NCBI RefSeq assembly: GCF_028682635.1
Contig: NZ_JANHLK010000013.1
Location: forward strand, 62,001-126,000
Origin: Pseudomonas putida
GTDB lineage: Bacteria > Pseudomonadota > Gammaproteobacteria > Pseudomonadales > Pseudomonadaceae
Direction of reading: 5' to 3'
DNA: 64,000 bases
Part shown: positions 34,535 through 43,774 of the stretch, in pieces
Layout: each line of letters starts with the position of its first letter
Numbering within the stretch: position 1 is the stretch's first letter
Notes under the pieces: model-generated
What the model was told of the DNA's origin: nothing
Databases searched by the model: none
Seen by the model: only the letters and a program-made list of their open reading frames with translations
Made by a program: the position numbers and the translations under genes

Positions 34535-35551
34535 TCAACTGGCTTCGTTGAGAATCAAACTGCGGTAATGCCCGGGATTGGACCCCGACCATTTGCGAAA
34601 CGCCTTGTAGAACGAGCTTGCATCGGCAAACCCCAGGCGGGTGGCGATTTCGGCGAAGCTGATGGCCGGTTCGGCCAGCCAGGCGATGGCCAGCTCCTTG
34701 CGCACGCTGTCCTTGAGCCCCTGGTACGTCTGCCCCTCCTCGGCCAGGCGCCGGCGCAGGGTCGAGGCCGACATGCACAGGCGTTGCGCCAGGGTTTCGG
34801 TCTCCGGCCAGTGCTCGGCGGGCAGTTGCCGCAAGTCGTGCTTGATCCGGCTGGCCAGGCTTTGCGGATCGCGGTACTTGACCAGGATGTTGGCCGGCGC
34901 ATGGGCCAGGAAGCGCCGCAGCTCTTCGACGCTGCGCTTGATCGGCAAACCCAGGCAGTCCGCGGAAAAGATCATCCGCGTGCGCGGTCGGTCGAAGCGC
35001 AGGTTCTCGGAGAACATCACCTGATAATCATCGCAGAAATCCGGCTGGGCACAGCGCAGCTCGATCGCCAGGATCGGAATTCGCCGTCCGGCCAGCCAAC
35101 AGGCCACGCCGTGCACGATCATCCAGTAGGTGAAGTACGTGAAGGCCCGGCGCGGCTCGTGGTCGTCTTCGAGCAAGACGATTTCCGCCAGGCTTTGCTG
35201 ATGCACAAGCTCGGCGGGCATGCGTTCGAGCATCAACGACAGGAAACCCAGGCCGCTGCCGAGCCCGGCCGCCAGGCTCGGCTGGACCATGGCACAGCGA
35301 CAGAGGAACTCCAGGCTGCCGGATTTGAGCTTGCGCGGGTCCATGCCAAAGAACTCGTCATCCCCCCGCCGGGCCAGCAAGCGCCACAGGCGCGCATAAG
35401 CGCTGGCGGGAACCCGCGCGTCACTACTGCCGAGCAACGCCGGATCGATGCCGACCTTGCCCAACACCTCATCGGTGGCCGCGCCCGGGGCGCAACTTTG
35501 CAACAGCGCTTCACGCACCAGTTGAATGGAAATGGTGTCTTTTTCCGACAT
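34535..35551 (-). CDS. AraC-family regulator with arabinose-type N-terminal domain
   Basis: This 338-aa protein has a long N-terminal domain (1-230) of the type seen in OruR/ArgR-like pseudomonad regulators, and an AraC HTH pair at about 245-335 (LAQRLCMSASTLRRRLAEEG ... FAEIATRLGFADASSFYKAFRKWSGSNPGHYR). It is upstream of the acyl-CoA synthetase on the same strand, so it is the likely controller of the 34272-28568 catabolic run, activated by a pathway intermediate. The binding site was not identified. Confidence 0.85.
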   Translation of the reverse strand: MSEKDTISIQLVREALLQSCAPGAATDEVLGKVGIDPALLGSSDARVPASAYARLWRLLARRGDDEFFGMDPRKLKSGSLEFLCRCAMVQPSLAAGLGSGLGFLSLMLERMPAELVHQQSLAEIVLLEDDHEPRRAFTYFTYWMIVHGVACWLAGRRIPILAIELRCAQPDFCDDYQVMFSENLRFDRPRTRMIFSADCLGLPIKRSVEELRRFLAHAPANILVKYRDPQSLASRIKHDLRQLPAEHWPETETLAQRLCMSASTLRRRLAEEGQTYQGLKDSVRKELAIAWLAEPAISFAEIATRLGFADASSFYKAFRKWSGSNPGHYRSLILNEAS

Positions 35552-35622
35552 TGCGCGAGGCGAGCCTTGTTCTTGTTTGAGTGGTGGGCATATTAGCGCA
35601 GCCGCCCGGTCGGCGCAGAACC

Positions 35623-35711
35623 CTGTAGGAGCCCCGCTTGCCGGCGAAGGCGTCCTTGAACATTGCGTTGGTCTTTTCGGGCGCCTTCGCTGGCAAGCCA
35701 GCTCCTACAAG
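35623..35711. repeat. REP inverted pair (hybrid GCTTGCCGGCGAAGG / GCTGGCAAGCCAGC)
   Basis: CTGTAGGAGCCCCGCTTGCCGGCGAAGG is paired with an inverted copy of the GCTGGCAAGCCAGC variant, so the two arms are not the same subtype. It lies before the SDR gene. Confidence 0.85.
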
Positions 35712-35805
35712 GTTTTCACCCGTCATCAGGACATTATCCAACCGAACTCCGCACAAAAGGCCAGGGTCAACCCTATGACTCCCCCATCCTTGAACCCGGA
35801 GATCG

Positions 35806-36666
35806 ATGATGAACGACTACCCAAAACCACCCTTCCCCAAACAACAGCAACCCGTCCCGGGCTCCCAAAGCAAAATGGATCCCTATCCGGATTGCGGTGA
35901 GCAGAGCTACAAGGGTTCCGGTCGCTTGACCGGCAAGATCGCCCTGATCACCGGGGGCGATAGCGGCATCGGCCGCGCGGTGGCCATTGCCTTCGCCCGT
36001 GAAGGTGCCGACGTGGCCGTTGCCTATCTCGACGAGCAGGAAGATGCAGAGGAAACCGCACGCTGGGTTGAACAAGCCGGCCGCCAATGCCTGCTGCTGC
36101 CGGGTGACCTGGCGCACAAGGTGCATTGCCAAGCCCTGGTGGAGAAAACGGTCGAGCGGTTCGGCCGCATCGACATCCTGGTCAACAACGCGGCGTTCCA
36201 GATGACCCACGAAAACCTCGAGGACATCTCCGACGAAGAATGGGTGATGACCTTCGACGTCAACATCACCGCCATTTTCCGGATCTGCCAGGCGGCGCTC
36301 AAGCACATGCAGCCCGGTAGCTCGATCATCAACACCAGTTCGGTCAACTCCGACATGCCCAACCCCACCCTGCTGGCCTATGCCACGACCAAGGGCGCGA
36401 TCGCCAACTTCACCGCTGGCCTGGCGCAGATGCTCGGGCCAAAGGGTATCCGGGTCAACAGCGTGGCGCCGGGACCGATCTGGACGCCGCTGATCGTCTC
36501 GACCATGCCCGAGGATACGGTACAGAATTTCGGCGCCAATACCCCGCTCGGCCGTCCGGGCCAGCCGGTGGAAGTGGCGCCGATCTATGTGCTGCTGGCC
36601 TCGGACGAAGGCAGCTACATCACCGGCCAGCGTTTCGGGGTAACCGGGGGCAAACCGATCCTGTGA
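35806..36666 (+). CDS. SDR family oxidoreductase, stress-type (YghA/GSP39-like)
   Basis: This 286-aa NAD(P)-dependent dehydrogenase has an unusual proline-rich N-terminal extension (YPKPPFPKQQQPVPGSQ) before the SDR core: TGGDSGIG near 47, NNAA near 124 and the catalytic YATTKG near 190. The extension and the GSGRLTGKIALITGGDSGIGRAVAIAFAREGADVA start are typical of the YghA and Bacillus GSP39 group, which are stress-linked aldehyde reductases of broad specificity. A second ATG directly follows the first (35809). The ribosome site is GGAG. It is followed by two membrane protein genes. Confidence 0.9.
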   Translation: MMNDYPKPPFPKQQQPVPGSQSKMDPYPDCGEQSYKGSGRLTGKIALITGGDSGIGRAVAIAFAREGADVAVAYLDEQEDAEETARWVEQAGRQCLLLPGDLAHKVHCQALVEKTVERFGRIDILVNNAAFQMTHENLEDISDEEWVMTFDVNITAIFRICQAALKHMQPGSSIINTSSVNSDMPNPTLLAYATTKGAIANFTAGLAQMLGPKGIRVNSVAPGPIWTPLIVSTMPEDTVQNFGANTPLGRPGQPVEVAPIYVLLASDEGSYITGQRFGVTGGKPIL

Positions 36667-36763
36667 TGCACAGCGCACCTTAAAAATGGAACCTGGCGAG
36701 GCCTCCAGCGCTCCACTCTTCATGGGCCCTCCCCGGCGGGCCTTTCGATACCTGGAGGTCGTC

Positions 36764-37378
36764 ATGTCCGCACCTATCGTCAAACTGTTCACTCAGCCGA
36801 ACTTCGCGTGGACGGATATTCGCAAGGAAGAAGAAGCGCATCCTCGCCACTACCTTGCACACTTGATCCTGCTGGCCTTGATCCCCGCCGTCTGCCTGTT
36901 CATTGGCACCACCTACGTCGGCTGGAGCCTGGCGGAAAACGAAACAGTCCGCCTCAGCCACCGTAGCGCGCTGCACCTGTGCGCCTTGCTGTATCTGTGC
37001 ACGCTCGCTGGAGTCGCCGTCATGGGGGTGTTCATCCGCTGGATGTCGCGCACCTTCGACTCACGCCCGACGCTCAACCAGTGCATCGGTTTTGCCGCCT
37101 ACACGGTCACGCCGTTTTTCCTGGCGGGCATTGCCGGCCTGTACCCGAGTCGCTGGCTGGCGATCCTGGTGCTGGCGGCGGCTTCGGCTTACTCGACATT
37201 CCTGCTGTTTGTCGGATTGCCGACCTTCATGCACGAGCGCAAGGAGCAAGGCGTGCTCAATGCCGTTTGCGTCTGGGGCGTCGGCTTGCTGGTCCTGGTC
37301 ACCATTCTGGTGAGCATGATCCTGCTGTGGTTCAACGTACTGACGCCGGAGTACTTGCGCGCTACCGTCACTCAATGA
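36764..37378 (+). CDS. Yip1-family membrane protein
   Basis: This 204-aa protein has five membrane segments and matches the bacterial Yip1/DUF1282 pattern (PNFAWTDIRKEEEAHPRHYLAHLILLALIPAV at the N-terminus). The role is unknown. GGAGG precedes ATG 36764. The next gene, an antiporter, starts 10 bases after its stop, so they probably form one transcript. Confidence 0.82.
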   Translation: MSAPIVKLFTQPNFAWTDIRKEEEAHPRHYLAHLILLALIPAVCLFIGTTYVGWSLAENETVRLSHRSALHLCALLYLCTLAGVAVMGVFIRWMSRTFDSRPTLNQCIGFAAYTVTPFFLAGIAGLYPSRWLAILVLAAASAYSTFLLFVGLPTFMHERKEQGVLNAVCVWGVGLLVLVTILVSMILLWFNVLTPEYLRATVTQ

Positions 37379-37388
37379 CCCCCGGGCC

Positions 37389-38738
37389 ATGAGCTTCATT
37401 GTCTGGGTCGCGGTGCTGGGCGCCGTGCTGCTGACGCTGGCACTGACCTCGTCATTCCTGCGCTGGATGCCGGTGACCACCTCGGCCGTGTGCCTGGCAC
37501 TCGGGGTGGCCATCGGGCCGGCGGGTCTGGGCTGGCTGAGGCTGGACATCAAGGATGCCGCCTATTGGATGGAGCACCTGACGGAAGTCGCGGTGCTCTT
37601 TTCGTTGTTCGTCTGTGGACTCAAGCTGCGCCTGCCCCTCAGGGACCGCAAATGGCGCGTGGCCTTCGGGCTCGCGGGACCGGTGATGGTCCTGACCATC
37701 ATTGGTGTCTGCCTGTTGCTGCATTACGCCTTCGACCTGCCGTGGGGGCCGTCCCTGCTGGTCGGCGCGATCCTGGCGCCCACCGACCCGGTACTGGCCT
37801 CGCTGGTGCAGGTCAACGATGCCAAGGACGACGACGCCGTGCGCTTCGGTCTGTCCGGGGAGGCCGGGCTCAACGATGGCATAGCGTTTCCTTTTGTGAT
37901 CCTGGGGTTGCTGTTTATCCAGCAAGGCGGCGGTGATTCGACCGCCTGGCTCGATGACTGGGCGCTTAAGCGGCTGCTGTGGGCGGTGCCTGCCGGCTTG
38001 CTGGTCGGCTACATCATGGGCCGTGTCATTGGGCGCCTGACGTTGTCCATGCGCATCAGGAATGCCGACAGCACCCTGTCGCCCAATGACTACCTGACCT
38101 TTGCCCTGATCGCCCTGGCCTATGTCGCCGCCGAGGCGGTGCACGGCTACGGATTCCTGTCGGTGTTCGCGGCGGCCCTGGGCTTGCGTCGGGCCGAAGT
38201 CAAGTCGATGGGGCATTCACAGGTGCCGGCCGAACACCTGGTGCAGCCGGTGGTCGGTCATCAGAACGTCGAGCCCGATGCCGCCGTGCATGGCGATGTG
38301 ACGAATCTGGAGGACGCGCAGGTGGCGGCCGGGATCATGATGGGCGACATGTTGTCATTTGGCAGCCTGGTCGAGCGGGCCATGGAGGTGTTTCTGGTGA
38401 CGCTGCTCGGGGTGGTGCTGGTGGGTCATTGGGACTGGCGCGCGCTGGCGATTGCGCTGGCGCTGTTCTGCGTGATCCGGCCGCTGATTGTAGGGTTGGC
38501 GCCTTGGGGCAATCTGCTGGACGGCAAGCAACGGCTGTTGATCGGCTGGTTCGGCATTCGCGGCATCGGCAGCTTCTATTACCTGTTCTACGCCTTGAAC
38601 CACGACCTCGCGCCGTCGATGGCGACCCTGTGCACCGACCTCACGCTCTCGGTGGTGGCGCTGAGCATCCTGATTCACGGGATCAGTACCCAACCGATCC
38701 TCGCTCACTATGAACGGCACAAGCCGCCACCGGCCTGA
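37389..38738 (+). CDS. CPA1-type Na+(K+)/H+ antiporter
   Basis: This 449-aa protein has about twelve membrane segments with the antiporter core: GAILAPTDPVLAS (about 131-143) and SGEAGLNDG (about 156-164), whose acidic residues carry the ions. A soluble stretch with VEPDAAVHGDVTNLEDAQ interrupts the membrane part near 290-315. It exchanges cytoplasmic Na+ or K+ for protons. Context with Yip1 and a stress-type SDR suggests envelope or pH stress, which is inference. Confidence 0.9.
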   Translation: MSFIVWVAVLGAVLLTLALTSSFLRWMPVTTSAVCLALGVAIGPAGLGWLRLDIKDAAYWMEHLTEVAVLFSLFVCGLKLRLPLRDRKWRVAFGLAGPVMVLTIIGVCLLLHYAFDLPWGPSLLVGAILAPTDPVLASLVQVNDAKDDDAVRFGLSGEAGLNDGIAFPFVILGLLFIQQGGGDSTAWLDDWALKRLLWAVPAGLLVGYIMGRVIGRLTLSMRIRNADSTLSPNDYLTFALIALAYVAAEAVHGYGFLSVFAAALGLRRAEVKSMGHSQVPAEHLVQPVVGHQNVEPDAAVHGDVTNLEDAQVAAGIMMGDMLSFGSLVERAMEVFLVTLLGVVLVGHWDWRALAIALALFCVIRPLIVGLAPWGNLLDGKQRLLIGWFGIRGIGSFYYLFYALNHDLAPSMATLCTDLTLSVVALSILIHGISTQPILAHYERHKPPPA

Positions 38739-38784
38739 TGGATCCTTTTGCCGTGGCGAAGTGCATGAGTCAAAGCCCGGCCTC

Positions 38785-38895
38785 ATGCAGCCTGCATGGC
38801 CCCAATTGGCCATTAGCGCGAATAACCCATTGATTTCAAAACACTTTATTGAGGCAGCTAAAGCGGCACGACAAATGCTCTACAACGATGAGTGA
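38785..38895 (+). CDS. Possible 36-aa small protein
   Basis: An open frame from ATG 38785 encodes 36 residues ending ARQMLYNDE, with an amphipathic pattern (HFIEAAKAARQML). There is no clear ribosome site and no recognised family. It lies in the 205-base gap before the hemerythrin gene. The gap otherwise holds an AT-rich stretch (TTGATTTCAAAACACTTTATTGAGG) that may be a promoter. Confidence 0.2.
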   Translation: MQPAWPQLAISANNPLISKHFIEAAKAARQMLYNDE

Positions 38896-38943
38896 CCTGC
38901 GGTACAAACCGTTCGCGCTGCCCTCAACTTGAGAGACCTGACC

Positions 38944-39420
38944 ATGAACGCCATAGACCTGTTGAAAGCCGACCATGAACGCGTAAAAGGCATCCTCAGC
39001 CAACTGAGCGAGTCCACCGAGCGCGGCCTGAAAAAGCGCACCGATCTCCTTCAAAAGCTTGAAATGGAAATCTCCATCCATACCCGCCTGGAAGAAGACA
39101 TCCTGTACCCGGCCTACAAGGAAGCCGGCGGCAAGGAGCAGGACATCATGTATTACGAAGCCAAGGAAGAACACCGCACCGTGGATTCCCTGGTGCTGCC
39201 GGACCTGAAAGTCACCGACCCGTCTACACCCGAATTCGCCGGTCGCGTCAAAGTGGTCAAGGAATTGCTCGAACACCACATTGAAGAGGAAGAGACCGAG
39301 ATGTTTCCCCAGGCTAAAAAGTTGCTGGGGAAAGCGACTCTGGATGAGCTTGGGGAAAAAATGGAGGCTTTGAAGGCCCGCCTGAAAAAGGAAATGGCGG
39401 CTTCGCATATGGCTGCTTGA
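38944..39420 (+). CDS. Hemerythrin HHE-domain protein
   Basis: This 158-aa four-helix protein has the di-iron ligand set expected of the hemerythrin family: H11, H46, E50, H77, H111 or H112 and E116. Such proteins bind oxygen or nitric oxide or store iron in the cytoplasm. The acidic HHIEEEETEMFP helix is typical. A good ribosome site is not obvious, but a second ATG is absent nearby. The gene is single, between the antiporter and the kinase. Confidence 0.9.
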   Translation: MNAIDLLKADHERVKGILSQLSESTERGLKKRTDLLQKLEMEISIHTRLEEDILYPAYKEAGGKEQDIMYYEAKEEHRTVDSLVLPDLKVTDPSTPEFAGRVKVVKELLEHHIEEEETEMFPQAKKLLGKATLDELGEKMEALKARLKKEMAASHMAA

Positions 39421-39452
39421 TGATGGTGTGTTGTAACGGCGGCAGCCCATAC

Positions 39453-39540
39453 CTGTAGGAGCCCGGCTTGCCGGCGAAGGCGTCCTTAAGGCCAACGCCA
39501 TGTTCAGCGACGCCTTCGCCGGCAAGCCGGGCTCCTACAG
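39453..39540. repeat. REP inverted pair that overlaps the end of the hybrid kinase gene
   Basis: CTGTAGGAGCCCGGCTTGCCGGCGAAGG and its inverse flank about 36 bases. The right arm ends with CTCCTACAGG, whose complement supplies the last leucine codon and TAG stop of the kinase gene (39535-39540). See the finding on this. Confidence 0.92.
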
Positions 39541-41454
39541 GGCCGTCGCGATGATCTCCACCAGGTTCATCTGGGTAAACGGCTTGGATAATCGCGGCAG
39601 CCCGGAAGCAAAGCCTTCCAGCCGATCGGCATAACCGGTGGCCAGGATAATCGGCATATCGGGTTTAAGCGTTCGGATCGCATCCGCCAGCTGCGCGCCG
39701 CTCATGTGCGGCATGGCCATGTCGGTGATGACAAGATCGATGGCCGGATTGTTCTCGAATTGCTCCAGGCCCTGTACACCGGACGTCGCGGTGATCACGC
39801 GGTGGCCGAGGTCTTCAAGCAACAGGCAGGTGCTGGTCAGCACCAGGCTGTCGTCATCCACCACCAGTATGCACAACCGAGGAACTTCCGGCTCTGCCGG
39901 CTCTTCGATAACGGGCGCCATCACGGCGTTTGCCGAGGCCACTGGCAACCACAACTCCGCGGTAGTGCCCTGGTCTTTCTGGCTCTTCAAAATGAATCGC
40001 CCACCCAATTGCTCGATGAAGCCATGGACCATCGACAAGCCCAGTCCTGTGCCCTTGCCAAGCCCTTTGGTGGTGAAAAACGGATCCATCGCCGAGGCCA
40101 GTGTCGCTTCATCCATCCCCTCGCCGGTGTCAGTGACACTCAGGCACACATAACGTCCCGCCTTCGGGAAAGACCTATTTTGAACAGGGATGGTTTCGAC
40201 CCGGGCACTGATGACGATTCTGCCGCCATTGGGCATGGCATCGCGGGCGTTGGTGGCCAGGTTCAGCACCGCCAGTTCGAGCTGATTGACGTCGGCCATG
40301 ACCGGCTCGAGCTGCGCTGGAAAACGGGCTTCCAATGCCACCGAAGGCCCGAGAGAGCTGCGCAGCAGCCCGGAAATCCCTTGCACCAGATCGGCGAGAT
40401 CCACAGGTTCCGTCTTGAGCTCCTGTTTCCTGGCAAAGGCCAGCATGCGCTGGGTCAGGGACACGCCGCGCAAAGCACCCTGGGTGGCGTTGTCGAGCAA
40501 ACGGACTATTTTCGGGTCGTCGGCCAGGCGTTTGCGCACAATTTCCAGGTTGCCAAGAATGACGGTCAGCAGATTATTGAAGTCGTGGGCAATCCCGCCG
40601 CTGAGCTGGCCGATGGCTTGCATCTTCTGCGCCTGGAACAGTGCTTCGCGGGTTTGCTCGAGCGCCTGCTGCGCCTCGGTCGCTTCGGTGATGTCGCGGG
40701 TGATCTTGGCAAACCCGAGCAAGGTACCGGTGTCTCCCCGGATCGGGTCGACCACGACATGGGCCAGGAACCTCGTGCCATCCTTGCGCACCCGCCAACC
40801 CTTGTTCTCGAAGCGTCCCTCGCGCCTCGCAATCTCCAGTGCCCAAGCTGGCAAGCCGGCAGCCTGGTCTTCGGGGGTGTAGAACATGGAAAAATGCTGG
40901 CCGATGACTTCTTCGGGCAAATAACCCTTGATGCGTTGGGCCCCCAGGTTCCAGTTGGTCACACGGCCATCCGGGGCAAGCATGTAGATGGCATAGTCGG
41001 TGACGCTCTGCACCAGCAACCGAAACTGTTGCTCGCTCTGCTTGAGGGTCTCTTCGGCCATCTTGCGGTCAGTCAGGTCACGGGTGATCTTGGCAAACCC
41101 CAGGAGCGTGCCCGTCGGGTCGTAGATCGGATCGATCACCACGTGGGACCAGAAATGCGTGCCGTCCTTGCGCACGCGCCAGCCTTCGCCTTCGAAACGC
41201 CCCTCGCGGATGGCCGTGTCCAGCGCCCGCTGGGGCAAGCCGGCACGACGATCTTCATCGGTATAGAAGCGCGAGAAATGCTGGCCGAGAATCTCCGCTT
41301 CCTCATAACCCTTGAAACGCCGGGCCCCTGCGTTCCAGCTGGTAATGATGCCATCCAGATCAATCATGTAGATCGCATAGTCCACCACTGCATCGATCAG
41401 CAGGCGCAGGCGCCTGTCTTCGTTGATCTCGGCCTGGGTTCGAACTTCGCTCAT
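39535..41454 (-). CDS. Double-PAS hybrid sensor histidine kinase/response regulator
   Basis: This 639-aa soluble protein has two PAS domains (about 15-130 and 145-258) that are near duplicates of each other (DYAIYM, GWRVRKDGT and LLGFAKITRD occur in both). Then comes a histidine kinase: H290 in GGIAHDFNNLLT, NATNARDAM-type N box near 401, and the G boxes TDTGEGMDEA and GKGTGLGLSM. A C-terminal receiver has D578 (DLVITDMAMPHMSG) and K in LSKPFT. No membrane segment, so it senses a cytoplasmic signal. GAGGGA precedes ATG 41454. The partner protein is not evident. Confidence 0.92.
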   Translation of the reverse strand: MSEVRTQAEINEDRRLRLLIDAVVDYAIYMIDLDGIITSWNAGARRFKGYEEAEILGQHFSRFYTDEDRRAGLPQRALDTAIREGRFEGEGWRVRKDGTHFWSHVVIDPIYDPTGTLLGFAKITRDLTDRKMAEETLKQSEQQFRLLVQSVTDYAIYMLAPDGRVTNWNLGAQRIKGYLPEEVIGQHFSMFYTPEDQAAGLPAWALEIARREGRFENKGWRVRKDGTRFLAHVVVDPIRGDTGTLLGFAKITRDITEATEAQQALEQTREALFQAQKMQAIGQLSGGIAHDFNNLLTVILGNLEIVRKRLADDPKIVRLLDNATQGALRGVSLTQRMLAFARKQELKTEPVDLADLVQGISGLLRSSLGPSVALEARFPAQLEPVMADVNQLELAVLNLATNARDAMPNGGRIVISARVETIPVQNRSFPKAGRYVCLSVTDTGEGMDEATLASAMDPFFTTKGLGKGTGLGLSMVHGFIEQLGGRFILKSQKDQGTTAELWLPVASANAVMAPVIEEPAEPEVPRLCILVVDDDSLVLTSTCLLLEDLGHRVITATSGVQGLEQFENNPAIDLVITDMAMPHMSGAQLADAIRTLKPDMPIILATGYADRLEGFASGLPRLSKPFTQMNLVEIIATAL

Positions 41455-41461
41455 TGATCCC

Positions 41462-43774
41462 TCACATCCACTGCTGTTTTTCTGAAGTATGCGATAAACC
41501 GTCCATTTGAACAGTCGCCGGTGCAATTGACCACCAGCGCGGCAACAAGTGCTTGACCTTGCTCTCGCCAAACCGGTCATCGATCAACATCACCACGCCC
41601 TGGTCCTGCTGGGTACGAATCACCCTGCCGGCGGCTTGCACCACTTTTTGCACGCCGGGGTACAGGTAGGTGTAGTCGTAGCCTGCGCCGAACAGGGCTG
41701 CCATGCGTCGCTTGAATTGCTCGTTGACCGGGTTGAGCTGCGCCAGCCCCAGGGTGGCGATGAACGCGCCGATCAAGCGTGCGCCTGGCAAATCGATGCC
41801 TTCGCCAAATGCCCCACCCAGCACCGCGAAGCCCACACCCTGGCTTTCGGCGGTGAAGCGGTCGAGGAATTCCTGGCGCTGCGCCTCCGCCATGCCCCGG
41901 GACTGTGACCACAGGTTGATTGCGGGATAGCGCTCGGCCAGCAACTGCGCCACTTGCTGCAGGTAATCGAAGCTGCTGAAGAACGCCAGGTAGTTGCCGG
42001 GGCGCTGCCGGAACTGCTGGGCGATCAACTCGACGATCGGCCCCAGGGAGGCCTGGCGATGAACAAAGCGCGTGGAGATCTGGTTGACGATCTGCACGTG
42101 CAACTGATCGGCATGAAAGGGTGACTCGACGTCGATGCACACGGTATTCGCCGGGGTACCCAGCAAATCGGCGTAATAGTGGCGAGGGCTGAGGGTCGCC
42201 GAGAACAGCACGGTGCTGCGTGCAGCGCTCAGGCGCGGCCCGATGAAGCCGGCGGGCACCACATTGCGCAGGCACAGTTGCGAAAGGTTGCGCTTGCGTT
42301 CGAGGTCGCGCTTGCTGATGTCGAACAGGTACTGCTGGTCGAACAGCTCGCCCACCCGACAGAACTGCAGCACCTCGAAGTAGAAGCTCTGTAATGCACT
42401 GTCCAGCCCCTGGGGATGATCGTTCAGGTAATCACCGATGCTGGCGCTGCACGACGACAAGGCCTGGAGCAGTTTTTCCGGCGGCTTGTCGTAGGCCTGA
42501 TAGGCACCGAGTTGCTGGTTATGCAGGGCATTCCATTCGCGGTTGACCCGCTGCAGCGGCTTTTTCAAAGCCTCGGGGGCGGTTTTTCGTACGCTATCGA
42601 GGGTCGATTGATCGAGGCTGGCGCTGTACATCTGCCGACCGCGCTCCACCAGGTTGTGGGCTTCGTCGACCAACACTGCGACTTTCCAGGTATTGGCCTG
42701 GGCCAGGCCGAACAACAGCGCACTGAAATCGAAGTAATAGTTGTAATCGGCAACCACCACGTCGGCCCAGCGGGCCATTTCCTGGCTCAGGTAATACGGG
42801 CAGACCTCATGCTCTAGGGCGACCTGGCGCAATGCGCTCTGGTCCAGCAGGCTCAGCTCGCTGGCGGCCTGGCGCGCCGCCGGCAAGCGATCATAGAAGC
42901 CCTGGGCCAACGGGCAGGATTCACCGTGGCAGGCCTTGTCCGGGTGTTCACAGGCCTTGTCCCGGGCGATCATCTCCAGCACCCGCAGGGGCGGCGCATC
43001 GGCGCGCGCCAGGATCACCTGCGCGGCGTCCAGGGCCAGCTTGCGTCCAGGGGTTTTCGCCGTGAGAAAGAACACCTTGTCCAGTTGCTGCGGCGCCAGG
43101 GCCTTGAGCAGCGGAAACAGGGTGCCGATGGTCTTGCCAATCCCCGTGGGGGCCTGGGCCATCAGGCAGCGGCCGGTGCTGACGGCCTTGAACACCGATT
43201 CGGCCAGGTGACGCTGCCCCGGGCGAAAGTCGGCATGGGGAAACGCCAGCTGTTGCGCCGCCTGGTTACGCCCCTGGCGATGGACCGTTTCCTGTTCGGC
43301 CCAGTGCAGGAACAGGCCACAATGGTGTTCGAAGAACTGCCCGAGTTCGGCGGCGTCGAAGGCCTCGACCAGACAGGTTTCCTTTTCGCTGACGATATCG
43401 AAATACACCAGCGCCAGGTTGATCTGCGCCAGGTCGAGTTTGCGGCACATCAGCCAGCCATAGATTTTAGCCTGTGCCCAGTGCAGTTGACGGTGGTTGG
43501 CCGGTTGCTTGCTCAAGTCGCCGCGGTAGGTCTTGACCTCTTCCAGGCAGTTTTGCCCGGGGTCGTAGCCATCCGCCCTGCCCCTGACCGTCAGGCCCTG
43601 AAACGAACCTTCGAGAGCGACTTCACTCTGGTAGCCATCACTGCGCCGTGACGCCACCGTGCGGTGCCCGACGATACCTTCAAGCGCGGTCGGCGACGGG
43701 GTGAAACGCAAGTCGAGGTCTCCGACCTTGGCGGTGAACTCACACAACGCCCGTACCGCGATGCTGTAGCTCAA
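41462..43774 (-). CDS. PD-(D/E)XK nuclease fused to an XPD/DinG-type Fe-S helicase
   Basis: This 770-aa protein begins with a nuclease module: GRADG (D68), EEVKT (E79 and K81) and HWAQAKIYGW (Q101), the pattern of Cas4/RecB-type nucleases. A superfamily 2 helicase follows with Walker A APTGIGKT (208-215), four iron-sulfur cysteines (C275, C282, C287, C325), DEAH (370-373), and VLFSATLS and QAAGRVIRT near the end. It should unwind DNA 5'-3' and cut it. A TTG at 43774 is chosen because it overlaps the FAN1 stop (TTGA) with GGAG at 8 bases; ATG 43804 and ATG 43792 are less well placed. FAN1 and this protein probably work together in DNA repair. Confidence 0.9.
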   Translation of the reverse strand: MSYSIAVRALCEFTAKVGDLDLRFTPSPTALEGIVGHRTVASRRSDGYQSEVALEGSFQGLTVRGRADGYDPGQNCLEEVKTYRGDLSKQPANHRQLHWAQAKIYGWLMCRKLDLAQINLALVYFDIVSEKETCLVEAFDAAELGQFFEHHCGLFLHWAEQETVHRQGRNQAAQQLAFPHADFRPGQRHLAESVFKAVSTGRCLMAQAPTGIGKTIGTLFPLLKALAPQQLDKVFFLTAKTPGRKLALDAAQVILARADAPPLRVLEMIARDKACEHPDKACHGESCPLAQGFYDRLPAARQAASELSLLDQSALRQVALEHEVCPYYLSQEMARWADVVVADYNYYFDFSALLFGLAQANTWKVAVLVDEAHNLVERGRQMYSASLDQSTLDSVRKTAPEALKKPLQRVNREWNALHNQQLGAYQAYDKPPEKLLQALSSCSASIGDYLNDHPQGLDSALQSFYFEVLQFCRVGELFDQQYLFDISKRDLERKRNLSQLCLRNVVPAGFIGPRLSAARSTVLFSATLSPRHYYADLLGTPANTVCIDVESPFHADQLHVQIVNQISTRFVHRQASLGPIVELIAQQFRQRPGNYLAFFSSFDYLQQVAQLLAERYPAINLWSQSRGMAEAQRQEFLDRFTAESQGVGFAVLGGAFGEGIDLPGARLIGAFIATLGLAQLNPVNEQFKRRMAALFGAGYDYTYLYPGVQKVVQAAGRVIRTQQDQGVVMLIDDRFGESKVKHLLPRWWSIAPATVQMDGLSHTSEKQQWM

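Noticed and set aside
39706..41457. 583-aa plus-strand frame opposite the hybrid kinase
   Set aside because: The kinase frame has complete PAS, His box, G boxes and receiver; the antisense frame has no recognisable domain.
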